From contig JANQKT010000087.1 of NCBI GenBank assembly GCA_028280965.1, positions 41,282-105,281 on the forward strand: 64,000 nucleotides of DNA. The letters are read 5' to 3'. Position 1 is the first letter of the stretch, and each line of letters opens with the position of its first letter. The stretch is from Phycisphaeraceae bacterium. GTDB lineage: Bacteria > Planctomycetota > Phycisphaerae > Phycisphaerales > Phycisphaeraceae. The notes under the pieces were generated by a model, which made no database searches, was not told where the DNA came from, and saw only the letters and a list, made by a program, of their open reading frames with translations. Below, piece by piece: positions 54,688-63,465 of the stretch. The translations under genes and the position numbers were made by a program.

Positions 54688-55917
54688 TCACCGCAGCCGG
54701 ATCGTTGACAGCGCGACCGCGGCGAGCAGCACGGTGATCAGCCAGAAGCGGACAACGACCTGCTGCTCGGTCCAGCCGGCCATGTGGAAGTGGTGGTGGA
54801 CGGGGGCGCACTTGAAGATGCGCTTGCCGCCGCGGAGCTTGAACGAGCCGACCTGCAGGATGACCGAGAGCATCTCGAAGAAGAAGATGCCGCCGATGAT
54901 GAGCAGGAGCAGCTCCTGGCGGATGACGACGGCGAGGTAGCCGAGCGTCCCGCCGAGCGCGAGCGAGCCGGTGTCGCCCATGAAGACCTGCGCCGGGTGG
55001 CAGTTGAACCACAGGAAGCCCAGGCACGCGCCCGCCATCGCCCCGGCGAGGATCGCCAGCTCCTGCGCGTGCGGGATGTGCGGCACCAGCAGGTACTGCG
55101 CGAGGATGAACTCGCCGCGTTCGTAGCCGGCGATCAGGCACAGCACCATGAACGCGAAGGCGACCACGACCGTGACCCCCCCCGCCAGCCCGTCCATCCC
55201 GTCGGTCAGGTTCACCGCGTTGCTCGTGCCGGCGATGAACATCACCGCCAGCGTCACGAACACCGCGGCGGGCAGGATGATCAGCCCCGGCGAGGGCACC
55301 CAGTCGCCCTGCGCCGCGTCGTACACCCAGGTCTTCAGGCCCGGCAGGTTCAGCGAGCGCGACATCAGCTCGAACTCGTCGAGCCCGGCGAACTTCGACA
55401 CGCCGTGATGGAACACGAAGATCCCTAGCAGGACCGCGAGCCCGAGCTGGAAGATGAGCTTCTCCCAGGACCGCAGGCCGTCGCGCGAGCCGGGCTTCCG
55501 GCGGGCGGTGGTGAGCTTGAGCCAGTCGTCTGCCATGCCGATCCCCGCCATGCCGAGCAGGCAGATCAGGCCCATCCAGACGTAGAACCCGTGCTGGCGG
55601 GAGATGTCCGCGAGCAGCAGGGTCGTGACGACAATCGCGCCGACGATCATGACCCCGCCCATCGTCGGCGTGTTGGCCTTGGACTTCATCAGCTCGTTGA
55701 TGTCCTTGTTGAAGAACTCGGGGTTGTCCCCGATCTTCTGGCCCACCAGCCAGCGGATGATCTTCTTGCCAAAGCCCACGACCAGCGCGAACGACAGGAT
55801 CATGGCGAGCACCGCGCGGAACTCGACGAAGGTGAAGATGCGCAGGAAGCTGAAGAACGAGGCGTCGAGCCCGCCTTCGAGCTTGCGGTCCAGGAGTTGG
55901 ATGAGCAGGTAGAGCAG
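54688..55917 (-). CDS. mraY: Phospho-N-acetylmuramoyl-pentapeptide-transferase, probable CTG start
   Basis: NTPTMGGVMIVGAI, GMADDWLKL, NAVNLTDGMDGLAGG, FNCHPAQVFMGDTGSLALGG, PVHHHFHMAGW. Conserved N-terminus LLYLLIQLLDRKLEGGLDASFFSFLRIFTFVEFRAVLA extends upstream of the track start to CTG at 55917. Confidence 0.9.
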   Translation of the reverse strand: MLYLLIQLLDRKLEGGLDASFFSFLRIFTFVEFRAVLAMILSFALVVGFGKKIIRWLVGQKIGDNPEFFNKDINELMKSKANTPTMGGVMIVGAIVVTTLLLADISRQHGFYVWMGLICLLGMAGIGMADDWLKLTTARRKPGSRDGLRSWEKLIFQLGLAVLLGIFVFHHGVSKFAGLDEFELMSRSLNLPGLKTWVYDAAQGDWVPSPGLIILPAAVFVTLAVMFIAGTSNAVNLTDGMDGLAGGVTVVVAFAFMVLCLIAGYERGEFILAQYLLVPHIPHAQELAILAGAMAGACLGFLWFNCHPAQVFMGDTGSLALGGTLGYLAVVIRQELLLLIIGGIFFFEMLSVILQVGSFKLRGGKRIFKCAPVHHHFHMAGWTEQQVVVRFWLITVLLAAVALSTIRLR

Positions 55918-55961
55918 GGTAGGGTCTGGGGTTCAGGGTTTGGGTAGGTTTCAAAGCGCTC

Positions 55962-55990
55962 GAAGCCCACGCCGTGACAGCGTGGGCTTC
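55962..55990. repeat. REP-like hairpin (GAAGCCCACGC...GCGTGGGCTTC)
   Basis: Perfect 11-bp stem, no U-tract. Confidence 0.75.
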
Positions 55991-56008
55991 ACACCGGAGT
56001 TATGTCGG

Positions 56009-57373
56009 CTATTCGTCTTTCGGGGGCCCATTCCGGGGGAAACGCCGTTCAATCGCGGGGATCAGGCGTTCGAGCCGCATCCCGCGCGAGGCCTTGAGCA
56101 GGACGGTGTCGCCGGGCTGGAGGAGATTGACGACTTGGTCGGGGAGGTCGTCGGTCCAGGCTTGGTACGCCCGACAGGATACAGGCCCGTTGGCCTCATC
56201 GATCGCGAGACCGGCGAGTGGGCCAATGGTCACAAAAAGATCGATCGGCATCCCCGCAACGAATCGGCCGACCTGGCGATGGCTGTGCTCGGCGTGTTCG
56301 CCCAGTTCGAACATATCACCGAAGACGAACACCTTTCTCTTCGCGTGAAGCCGCCACAATGCCTGCATCGCCGAAGCAACACTGTCCGGGTTGGCGTTGT
56401 AGGCATCGTGGATCACCGTAGTCTGTTGTCCCAGCGCGAGGCGTTGCCATCGCCCAGCCGGGCGGGGTGCATCGCGATACGCGGACTCAATTATGTCTGG
56501 CTTAACCCCGATGCTCAGCGCGACGCACGCCGCGAGCATACCGTTTTGGCGGGTCGGCTCGTGTACCGGGTCCAGCGCTTCGGCGAGAAGTAATGCCTGT
56601 TGGTGCAGCGGCTCGGCGCGCAGATATGCGCTCTCGATAACAGAATCCACCCAAGGCACCTCGTTGGGCGCAATACAAAGCGTTTGCTCATCGAAGTGAT
56701 TCGCGATCGAGAACTCCTCCTCGATCACACCATCGAGCCCCCCGAAAAACTCCAAATGCTCCTCCCCAATGCTCGTGATCACCGCGATGTCGGGCCGGGC
56801 GATCGCGCTGAGGAAATCGATCTCGCCGGGGTGGTTCGTGCCGATCTCACACGCCACAAAATCATCCCGCGGCTTGCCGCTGAGCAGGGTCAGCGGCACG
56901 CCCAGGTGATTGTTAAAACTCTTGGGGCTCTGCGTGCCCTTCAGTCCCGCGTGGGTCAGGACGTGGTGGATCAGGTGCCGCGTCGTCGTCTTGCCGTTCG
57001 AGCCGGCGATGCCGATGACCTTGCAGCCGTCTGCTTTGAGTGCGTCGCGGTAGGCACGCGCAAGGTCTTGGAGGGCTTTGATGGTGTCCCCGACCCGGAG
57101 CACCGTCTGCTTCGGCACCCTCCCCCCGGCCCCGCCCTCAAGAGAAGGAGGTGCTGCGCTGACGATCGCAAGACTCGCCCCGGCGGCGAAGGCGTTGTCG
57201 ACGAAGTCGTGGCCGTCGAAGTTCTCACCCCGGATCGCGAGGTAGGCCTGGCCGGGCTTCAGCTCGCGCGTGTCGTGCCAGAGACCGGTGACCTCGGCGC
57301 TCAGGTCGTCGGGCTCAACGAGCCAGCGGCCCTGTGTGACGTTGGCCAGGTTTTGGTAGGTCCAGAAGTGCAT
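56009..57373 (-). CDS. murF: UDP-N-acetylmuramoyl-tripeptide--D-alanyl-D-alanine ligase
   Basis: DTRELKPGQAYLAIRGENFDGHDFVDNAFAAGA, GIAGSNGKTTTRHLIHHVL, FNNHLGVPLTLL, CEIGTNHPGEIDFLSAIARPDIAVITSIGEEHLEF, IHDAYNANPDSV. Confidence 0.95.
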   Translation of the reverse strand: MHFWTYQNLANVTQGRWLVEPDDLSAEVTGLWHDTRELKPGQAYLAIRGENFDGHDFVDNAFAAGASLAIVSAAPPSLEGGAGGRVPKQTVLRVGDTIKALQDLARAYRDALKADGCKVIGIAGSNGKTTTRHLIHHVLTHAGLKGTQSPKSFNNHLGVPLTLLSGKPRDDFVACEIGTNHPGEIDFLSAIARPDIAVITSIGEEHLEFFGGLDGVIEEEFSIANHFDEQTLCIAPNEVPWVDSVIESAYLRAEPLHQQALLLAEALDPVHEPTRQNGMLAACVALSIGVKPDIIESAYRDAPRPAGRWQRLALGQQTTVIHDAYNANPDSVASAMQALWRLHAKRKVFVFGDMFELGEHAEHSHRQVGRFVAGMPIDLFVTIGPLAGLAIDEANGPVSCRAYQAWTDDLPDQVVNLLQPGDTVLLKASRGMRLERLIPAIERRFPRNGPPKDE

Positions 57374-57394
57374 GGAGTTGTTGTTTTGTCGATC

Positions 57395-57421
57395 GCACGG
57401 CGTTGCTCAAGCAACGCCGTG
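57395..57421. repeat. REP-like perfect hairpin CACGGCGTTGCTcaAGCAACGCCGTG in the murE-murF gap
   Basis: 12-bp perfect stem. Confidence 0.8.
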
Positions 57422-57443
57422 GGCATGGAGGTTTTCAATCGTT

Positions 57444-59018
57444 TTACAACTTGTTGATCAGCTTGTCGCGCAGCGCGGCGGCGGCGTGCTCGCGGTCGTC
57501 GAAGTGTACTTTCTCCGTCCCGATGATCTGGTAGTCCTCGTGGCCCTTGCCGGCGATGAGGACGGTGTCGCCCGGGGACGCCAACTGAACCGCGAAACGG
57601 ATCGCCTCGGCCCGCTCCATGATGATGTATGCCTCGGGGTCCGGCATGGTCATATCACGCGTCAAACCCTTGGCGGCATCATCCAAGATCTGCTGCGGGT
57701 CTTCGGTGCGCGGGTTGTCGCTGGTCAGCACGACGACGTCCGCGTGCTGCTGCGCGGCCCCGGCCATGAGCGGGCGCTTGGCACGGTCCCGGTCGCCGCC
57801 GCATCCGAAGACCGTGATGAGTTTGCCTGCCGTCAGATCGCGCAACGCCTTACCGACGTTCTCGAGCGCGTCTGGTGTATGCGCGTAATCGACAAGGGCT
57901 GCTGGGAGTTGGGGGTTCGGGGTTGAGGGTTGGGGCCAAGCCGGGCCGACGGGTTCGAGTCGGCCGGGGACGGGGCGGCAGGTTTCGAGGCCTTGTTGGA
58001 GTTGGGATGCGTCGAGCTCGGCGGTGGCGTGTGCGAGTTCAGCGGCTTGTATGGCGTTGCTCAAGTTGTGGTTCCCCGGCATTGGGAGGGTTGCCTTGAA
58101 CTTGCCCCATGAACCATCGAACATCGCTTCGCTTGAACCAGAACTCATTTTGATCGGTGCGGCAACAGAAACCCCTTCACCCCACCGTGCAACAGCAGTC
58201 CAAATCGTCAACGCACAACAATTGCGCGACATCCGATCACCGTGATGAGCGTCATAGTTCAAGACCGCGACCGCGTCCTCATCCAGCCCCTCAAACAAGA
58301 TCGCCTTCGCGTCCGCGTAGGCCTCCATCGTGCCGTGGTAGTCCAGGTGGTCCTGCGTCAGGTTCGTGAACGCCGCGGCGGTGAAGCGCAGGTGGTCGGC
58401 CCGGCCCTGATGGAGCGCGTGGCTGGACACCTCCATCACGCAGTACGCGCAGCCGTTGGCGACCATCTCCGCGAGCAGGCGCGACAGCTCGATCGCCCCC
58501 GGCGTGGTCAGCTGCGCGGGGCGCGGGCCGCCGGGGCCGCCGGTGTCGAGTTCGACGGTACCAATGAGCCCGCACTTGTGGCCGGCGGATGCGAGCAGGT
58601 GCCTGGTGATTGTCACCGTCGTGGTTTTGCCGTTGGTGCCGGTGACGCCGATGAGTTTGATTTGGCGTGAGGGCCCGCCGAAGAAGCGCTCGGCGAGCAT
58701 GCCGCACAGGCGTTGATCGACCGCGACGCCCGGCTCGGCGGTGACAACCGCGACCGACTCGGGCAGCGCGAGCTCGGCGATCGCCTGGTCGTCTATATCC
58801 GGCAGCAGCAGGGCGATCGCGCCGGCGACGACGGCGTCGGGGACGAAGCGCAACGCCTCGGCGGTTGCAACACTTCCGGGGGCGGGGGCCGGGCGCGCGA
58901 TGAACAGCGAACCGGGCGCAACCCGCCGGCTGTCGTCGGTCAGGCCCGACAGCGTGGTGCGCGCATCGCCGTGGCGCGGTGTCAACGACAGCCCGTCGAT
59001 CAGTTGATTCAGGTGCAA
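57444..59018 (-). CDS. murE: UDP-N-acetylmuramoyl-L-alanyl-D-glutamate ligase (MurE type)
   Basis: LIGVTGTNGKTTTVTITRHLL, VMEVSSHALHQGRADHLRFTAAAFTNLTQDHLDYHGTMEAY, ALVDYAHTPDALENV, VFGCGGDRDRAKRPLM, TSDNPRTEDPQQI; TTG start. Confidence 0.95.
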   Translation of the reverse strand: MHLNQLIDGLSLTPRHGDARTTLSGLTDDSRRVAPGSLFIARPAPAPGSVATAEALRFVPDAVVAGAIALLLPDIDDQAIAELALPESVAVVTAEPGVAVDQRLCGMLAERFFGGPSRQIKLIGVTGTNGKTTTVTITRHLLASAGHKCGLIGTVELDTGGPGGPRPAQLTTPGAIELSRLLAEMVANGCAYCVMEVSSHALHQGRADHLRFTAAAFTNLTQDHLDYHGTMEAYADAKAILFEGLDEDAVAVLNYDAHHGDRMSRNCCALTIWTAVARWGEGVSVAAPIKMSSGSSEAMFDGSWGKFKATLPMPGNHNLSNAIQAAELAHATAELDASQLQQGLETCRPVPGRLEPVGPAWPQPSTPNPQLPAALVDYAHTPDALENVGKALRDLTAGKLITVFGCGGDRDRAKRPLMAGAAQQHADVVVLTSDNPRTEDPQQILDDAAKGLTRDMTMPDPEAYIIMERAEAIRFAVQLASPGDTVLIAGKGHEDYQIIGTEKVHFDDREHAAAALRDKLINKL

Positions 59019-59090
59019 GCGGTGTGCCTCCCTGCAACAGCTTAGCCGCGCGGCGTCGGCCGGAGTTTTTCATCGGCCGGATCACCGGGC

Positions 59091-59195
59091 GCCACTGACA
59101 AACATGTTGGTCCTGCCCGATCCGGCCTCAACAACCCGAACCACTGACAAGCGTGCAAACATACAGGGCCCACATCTGTTTGTCAGTGCTTGTGG
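59091..59195. repeat. Repeat family H (CCACTGACAA / TTGTCAGTGG) upstream of murE
   Basis: Two direct copies ccactgacaa (59092, 59141) and one inverted tttgtcagtg. Confidence 0.7.
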
Positions 59196-59277
59196 TCACC
59201 GTCTCAACGGAAGCGCAATGGCTTATCGGCGCCACCCGGCAGGTCCCGGCCAGGCCCGCCTGTTATGATCGCTATTC

Positions 59278-60783
59278 ATGGCCGATACGCCGGTCAACCC
59301 GACCAACGACAAACCCGTGGGCGCGATGCCCTGGCGCTGGCCGCTGCATTGGCAGATTTTGCTTGGTCTGATCATCGGTGCGACGATCGGCTTGGGGATC
59401 GGGGCGTGGGCGATTGATCAGGTCAATCAACTGCCCGTGAATGACAAGCCGCCGCCCGAGCTTGCCGGTATCAAGGCCGCCGAGTTCGCAACGACGAGCT
59501 ACGCCTACCTCTTCTTCGACCTCATCGGCGACCTGTTCCTGCAGGGGCTCAAGCTCATCATCGTCCCGCTGGTGACGACCAGCATCGTGCTCGCGGTGGC
59601 GAACCTCGTCGGCGGGCGGGCGACCGATGGCGGCGGGTCGCCCACCGGTTTCGGCCGGCTGGCGGGCAAGACGATGGGCTATTACGCGGCGACGTCTATC
59701 ATCAGCGTCGTGATCGGCCTGCTGGTCGTCAACGCGCTAGCGCCCGGCGTCGCGACCAACGATGCGGGCCAACGCGTCGGGATCCTCGAGGGACAGGACC
59801 TCACGGCGTTTGCGGGCGATCAGGCCGACGTCGATAAGAAGGTCGGTGGCAAGCAGGCGACGGATTTCCTGGATGTGTTCCGGGAGATGGTCCCGCCGAA
59901 CGTGATCGAGGCCGCGGCGCAGGGCAAGCTGCTGGGGCTGATCGTGGTTTCGATTTTAATCGGCTACTTCCTCGGCCGAAGCGGTACCGAGCCGGCCCGC
60001 GCGGTGAAGGCATTGACACAGGGTATCTACGACCTGACACTGACGATCACCGACTTTGTGCTCAAGCTCGCGCCGATCGGGATCATCGGGTTGATCGCCG
60101 CGACGTTCGGCGAGCAGTACGCGAAGCTCGTGCCCGACGGCCGGCTGCAGGTCTTTGTCACCGGCCTGACCACGTTCGCGGGCGGTGCGCTGCTGGCGCT
60201 GGCGGTCCACTTCTTCATCGTGATGCCGCTGATCCTGTTGTTTGTGGCGCGCGTCAACCCGATCCGGCATTACCGCGCGATGCTGCCGGCGCTGATGACC
60301 GCGTTCTCGACCGCGTCGAGCAGCGCGACCCTGCCGGTCACGATGGAGTGCGTCGAGGACCGGGCGACGGTGTCGAAGAAGACGACCAGCTTTGTGCTCC
60401 CGCTTGGTGCGACGGTGAACATGGACGGCACGGCGCTGTACGAGTGCGTCGCGGCGATCTTCATCTGCCAGGCGTTCGGCGTCGAGCTGACGTTTGCCCA
60501 GCAGTTCTTGATTGTCGTCACCGCGGTGCTGACCTCGATCGGGGTGGCGGGGGTGCCCTCGGCGTCGCTGGTCGCGATCGTCGTGATCCTCACCGCGGTG
60601 CAGGACGCCCTGCCCGCCGATGCGCTGCCCGACGGCGTGCTGCTGGTGTCGGGGATGGGCCTGCTGTTCGTCTTTGACCGCCCGCTGGATATGGTGCGGA
60701 CCGCGGTGAACGTGTTCTCCGATTCGGTCGGGGCGGTCGTGATCGCCAAGACCGAGGGCGAGGCGGGCGTGCTGACCGGCTAG
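59278..60783 (+). CDS. Dicarboxylate/amino acid:cation symporter (DAACS)
   Basis: LKLIIVPLVTTSIVLAVANL, FSTASSSATLPVTMECVED, FVLPLGATVNMDGTALYECVAAIFICQAFG, GVAGVPSASLVAIVVIL. Confidence 0.95.
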   Translation: MADTPVNPTNDKPVGAMPWRWPLHWQILLGLIIGATIGLGIGAWAIDQVNQLPVNDKPPPELAGIKAAEFATTSYAYLFFDLIGDLFLQGLKLIIVPLVTTSIVLAVANLVGGRATDGGGSPTGFGRLAGKTMGYYAATSIISVVIGLLVVNALAPGVATNDAGQRVGILEGQDLTAFAGDQADVDKKVGGKQATDFLDVFREMVPPNVIEAAAQGKLLGLIVVSILIGYFLGRSGTEPARAVKALTQGIYDLTLTITDFVLKLAPIGIIGLIAATFGEQYAKLVPDGRLQVFVTGLTTFAGGALLALAVHFFIVMPLILLFVARVNPIRHYRAMLPALMTAFSTASSSATLPVTMECVEDRATVSKKTTSFVLPLGATVNMDGTALYECVAAIFICQAFGVELTFAQQFLIVVTAVLTSIGVAGVPSASLVAIVVILTAVQDALPADALPDGVLLVSGMGLLFVFDRPLDMVRTAVNVFSDSVGAVVIAKTEGEAGVLTG

Positions 60784-60896
60784 GTCGAAACGCAAAAATG
60801 GGCGAGATTGAATTCGCGGCTTGCATGCCCCGTGTTCTGGTGTTAACCTATTTCCCAGACCTGAGAATTCAGGCCTAACTCTTGCCCCCGGAAGCT

Positions 60897-60935
60897 GCCT
60901 CTAGCTGAGCCTTGCTCGCTAGAGGCGGTTTTTTT
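60897..60935 (+). terminator. Rho-independent terminator
   Basis: gcctctag ctgagccttgctcg ctagaggc gg ttttttt. Confidence 0.88.
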
Positions 60936-61292
60936 GAGACGCACGACAGCCCAAGGCCTCAGCCGAACGTAAAAAAAAGCCCCGGCCAGCGTGTCGGGGG
61001 GGTCGGGTTCACGCCAGCCGGGGACAAGCGGACAGAGTCAATATTTTTCACCTTGTCCGAGTTCAGATTTTGTTGTGGATGATTCGGATCACAGACTGTG
61101 TGGGTACCAAGAAGGGAGTGAGCCAGCTTTCGCTATAACTCTTATCTGTTTAAGTATAGCGCCCGCTTGAGCTAAATCTGCCTTAACCACATGTTGGATA
61201 CAAGATTCAGGTCTTAACCCTACTCCGTTCCCAGATCGCCGTGAGCACGCAGACAGGGTAGGATGGCACGGTTCGAGGATCGGAGTGCAACG

Positions 61293-62336
61293 ATGGATGC
61301 GATCAGGATCGGCGTGATGGGCTGCGGGGTGGTGTCGGAATACGGCCACCTCCCGCCGTTGCGCGACAGTAAACGTTTTGATGTACACGCCTTGATGGAT
61401 CCGGATGCCGACCGGCTTGCTGATTATCAGAGGCGGTTTGGTGTGCCGCGCGGGTACACCGATCAGGACCCGTTTTTTACAAGCGGCCTCGACGCGGTCG
61501 CCATCTGCTCGCCCGCTCCGGTGCACCTGGAGAACATCAGGGGCTGCGCTGCACACAAGCTGCCCGCGCTGTGCGAGAAGCCCCTGGCGATGGACGCCGA
61601 CGAGGCGCAGCAGATCGTTGACGTCATGCGCGAGGCGAACCTGCCGCTCTATGTCGGGTTCTGCTACCGGTTCTCAGGTTGTGCGCAGACGATCCGTGAT
61701 TTGGTGCGCGATGACGCGATCGGGCAGGTGCGCACCCTCCGGCTGATCTACAACTGGGACTGCCACGGCAAGTACGAGCAGGGTCCCGACGGCCAATGGC
61801 GGGTGTACCAACGCCGGGTCGAACGGATGCTTGAGGGCGGGCCGATGGTGGATTGTGGTGTGCACCAGATCGACCTGGCGCAGTGGTGGCTGAACTCGCC
61901 GGTCGTGCGGTACCGGGGCCACGGCTCGTGGGCCGATGAGTTCGAGGCGCCCGACCACGTCTTCCTGCACATGGACCACGACTGCGGCGCGCACACGCTC
62001 GTCGAGATGTCCTACACCTACGGCCACACGACCAGGCACAAGTACAACGAGTTCATCTACGAGCTGATCGGCACCGACGGCATCATCCGCTACGAACGCA
62101 ACACCAACCTCTTCGAGCTGCGCACTCATCAATTCACCGAGAAGCTCAAGCACACCGGCGAGAAGAACTTCGCGGTGATGTACGATCACTTCGCGGATGC
62201 GATCCAGAAGAACGACCCCGGCGACCTGTGCACCGGCGAAGAGGCGATCCGTGTCACCGACATCGCTCGCAACGCGACCGACGCGATCATCGCGGACCGG
62301 ATCAGCAAGCCGGTGAAGATCGGCGCGTCGAAGTAG
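61293..62336 (+). CDS. Gfo/Idh/MocA family oxidoreductase
   Basis: IRIGVMGCGVVSEYGHLPPLRDSKRFDVHALMDPDADRL, AVAICSPAPVHLEN, ALCEKPLAMDADEAQQIVD, GPMVDCGVHQIDLAQWWL. Confidence 0.94.
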   Translation: MDAIRIGVMGCGVVSEYGHLPPLRDSKRFDVHALMDPDADRLADYQRRFGVPRGYTDQDPFFTSGLDAVAICSPAPVHLENIRGCAAHKLPALCEKPLAMDADEAQQIVDVMREANLPLYVGFCYRFSGCAQTIRDLVRDDAIGQVRTLRLIYNWDCHGKYEQGPDGQWRVYQRRVERMLEGGPMVDCGVHQIDLAQWWLNSPVVRYRGHGSWADEFEAPDHVFLHMDHDCGAHTLVEMSYTYGHTTRHKYNEFIYELIGTDGIIRYERNTNLFELRTHQFTEKLKHTGEKNFAVMYDHFADAIQKNDPGDLCTGEEAIRVTDIARNATDAIIADRISKPVKIGASK

Positions 62337-62341
62337 TGTTT

Positions 62342-62416
62342 AGCGGGAGACGCGCAGCGTCCCGCGCGCACTGTTTTAAATGATCCGCACGGGACGCTGC
62401 GCGTCACCTATGAAAC
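62342..62416. repeat. Inverted repeat, family B
   Basis: agcgggagacgcgcagcgtcccgcgcg ... gcacgggacgctgcgcgtcacct. Confidence 0.85.
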
Positions 62417-62431
62417 GGAAGCGCTTCGGTC

Positions 62432-63307
62432 TTATTCCGTCGTCGCCGGCACATCCGCGAGTGCGCCGCCGTCCAGCCAGGGCATCAGGCCGTCCAGCTC
62501 GTCGGTCACCGCGACCTCGCCGCCGGCCAGCAGCGTGTTGTGGCGCTTGTAGGTCCGGTGGTCCTGCACACGCATCGTCAGCGCCACCGTGTCGGCGCCG
62601 ACCGCCATCGCCAGCACGCGCGCCCGTCGGCGGTGCTCCAGCTCCAGCACCGGGCGGAACTCGAACGACTCGAGCTGCGCGATCCACTCGCCGATCCGGT
62701 CGGCCAATGCCTCCTCGCCCTGCGGCAGTTGCTTGCGCAGCAGCTCGCCCACCTCGACGACCGAGACCGGCAGCGAGCCGGCGATCAGGCCGTCGACCCG
62801 GCCGACCGCCATGCCGTCGGGCTGGAATTCGAGCTCGACGTAGCCGGAGAAGACCTGCGACCAGTTGGTCGTGGTGATCTTGAACGCGATGGCCAGCCGC
62901 CCATCGACCGCGAGCACGACCGGGCGGGTGATCTGCGTGGGCACCTCGTACCCGCGCTGGCCGGCCCATTCGTCGAACATATCCTGTGCGAGCGCGACCA
63001 GTTCCTCGTTGCTCAACTCCAGTTCCGCTGTCTGATCAAAACCCGCTTGCTCGTTGGCCGGCCCGAACGCCGGCAGCGCCGACGACGACTCGGGCTCATC
63101 GATCAGCGTGGACACGAGCCGCTGGGTGATCGCGTCGACCTGCTGCTCGCGCTCTTCGGGCGTGTGCTGTTCGAGGATCTGCTGGGCCTGGTTCCACACC
63201 GCCGGGGGCCGTCGGAGCAGGTAGACCGTCAGGCCCGCGCCGAACACGGCCGCCGCGCTGACGCCGATCACCGCCCGCCGGACCCAACGCCTGGTTCTTG
63301 CCTGCAT
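62432..63307 (-). CDS. Single-TM hypothetical protein
   Basis: MQARTRRWVRRAVIGVSAAAVFGAGLTVYLLRR; no family recognised. Confidence 0.75.
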   Translation of the reverse strand: MQARTRRWVRRAVIGVSAAAVFGAGLTVYLLRRPPAVWNQAQQILEQHTPEEREQQVDAITQRLVSTLIDEPESSSALPAFGPANEQAGFDQTAELELSNEELVALAQDMFDEWAGQRGYEVPTQITRPVVLAVDGRLAIAFKITTTNWSQVFSGYVELEFQPDGMAVGRVDGLIAGSLPVSVVEVGELLRKQLPQGEEALADRIGEWIAQLESFEFRPVLELEHRRRARVLAMAVGADTVALTMRVQDHRTYKRHNTLLAGGEVAVTDELDGLMPWLDGGALADVPATTE

Positions 63308-63465
63308 CGTCTCGCCTCCAATACCCCGTGCTTGTTATCGGTAAGCGGCGGACCACGCTGGCTTGTGTTCGGCGTGCAAGCCAACAATCGGTCCGTCTGT
63401 AACGGTTGGCGGGTTGTGCGGGCATTGATAGCGGTCATGGTCCAACTGACCTAAGCTGCCCGCCG

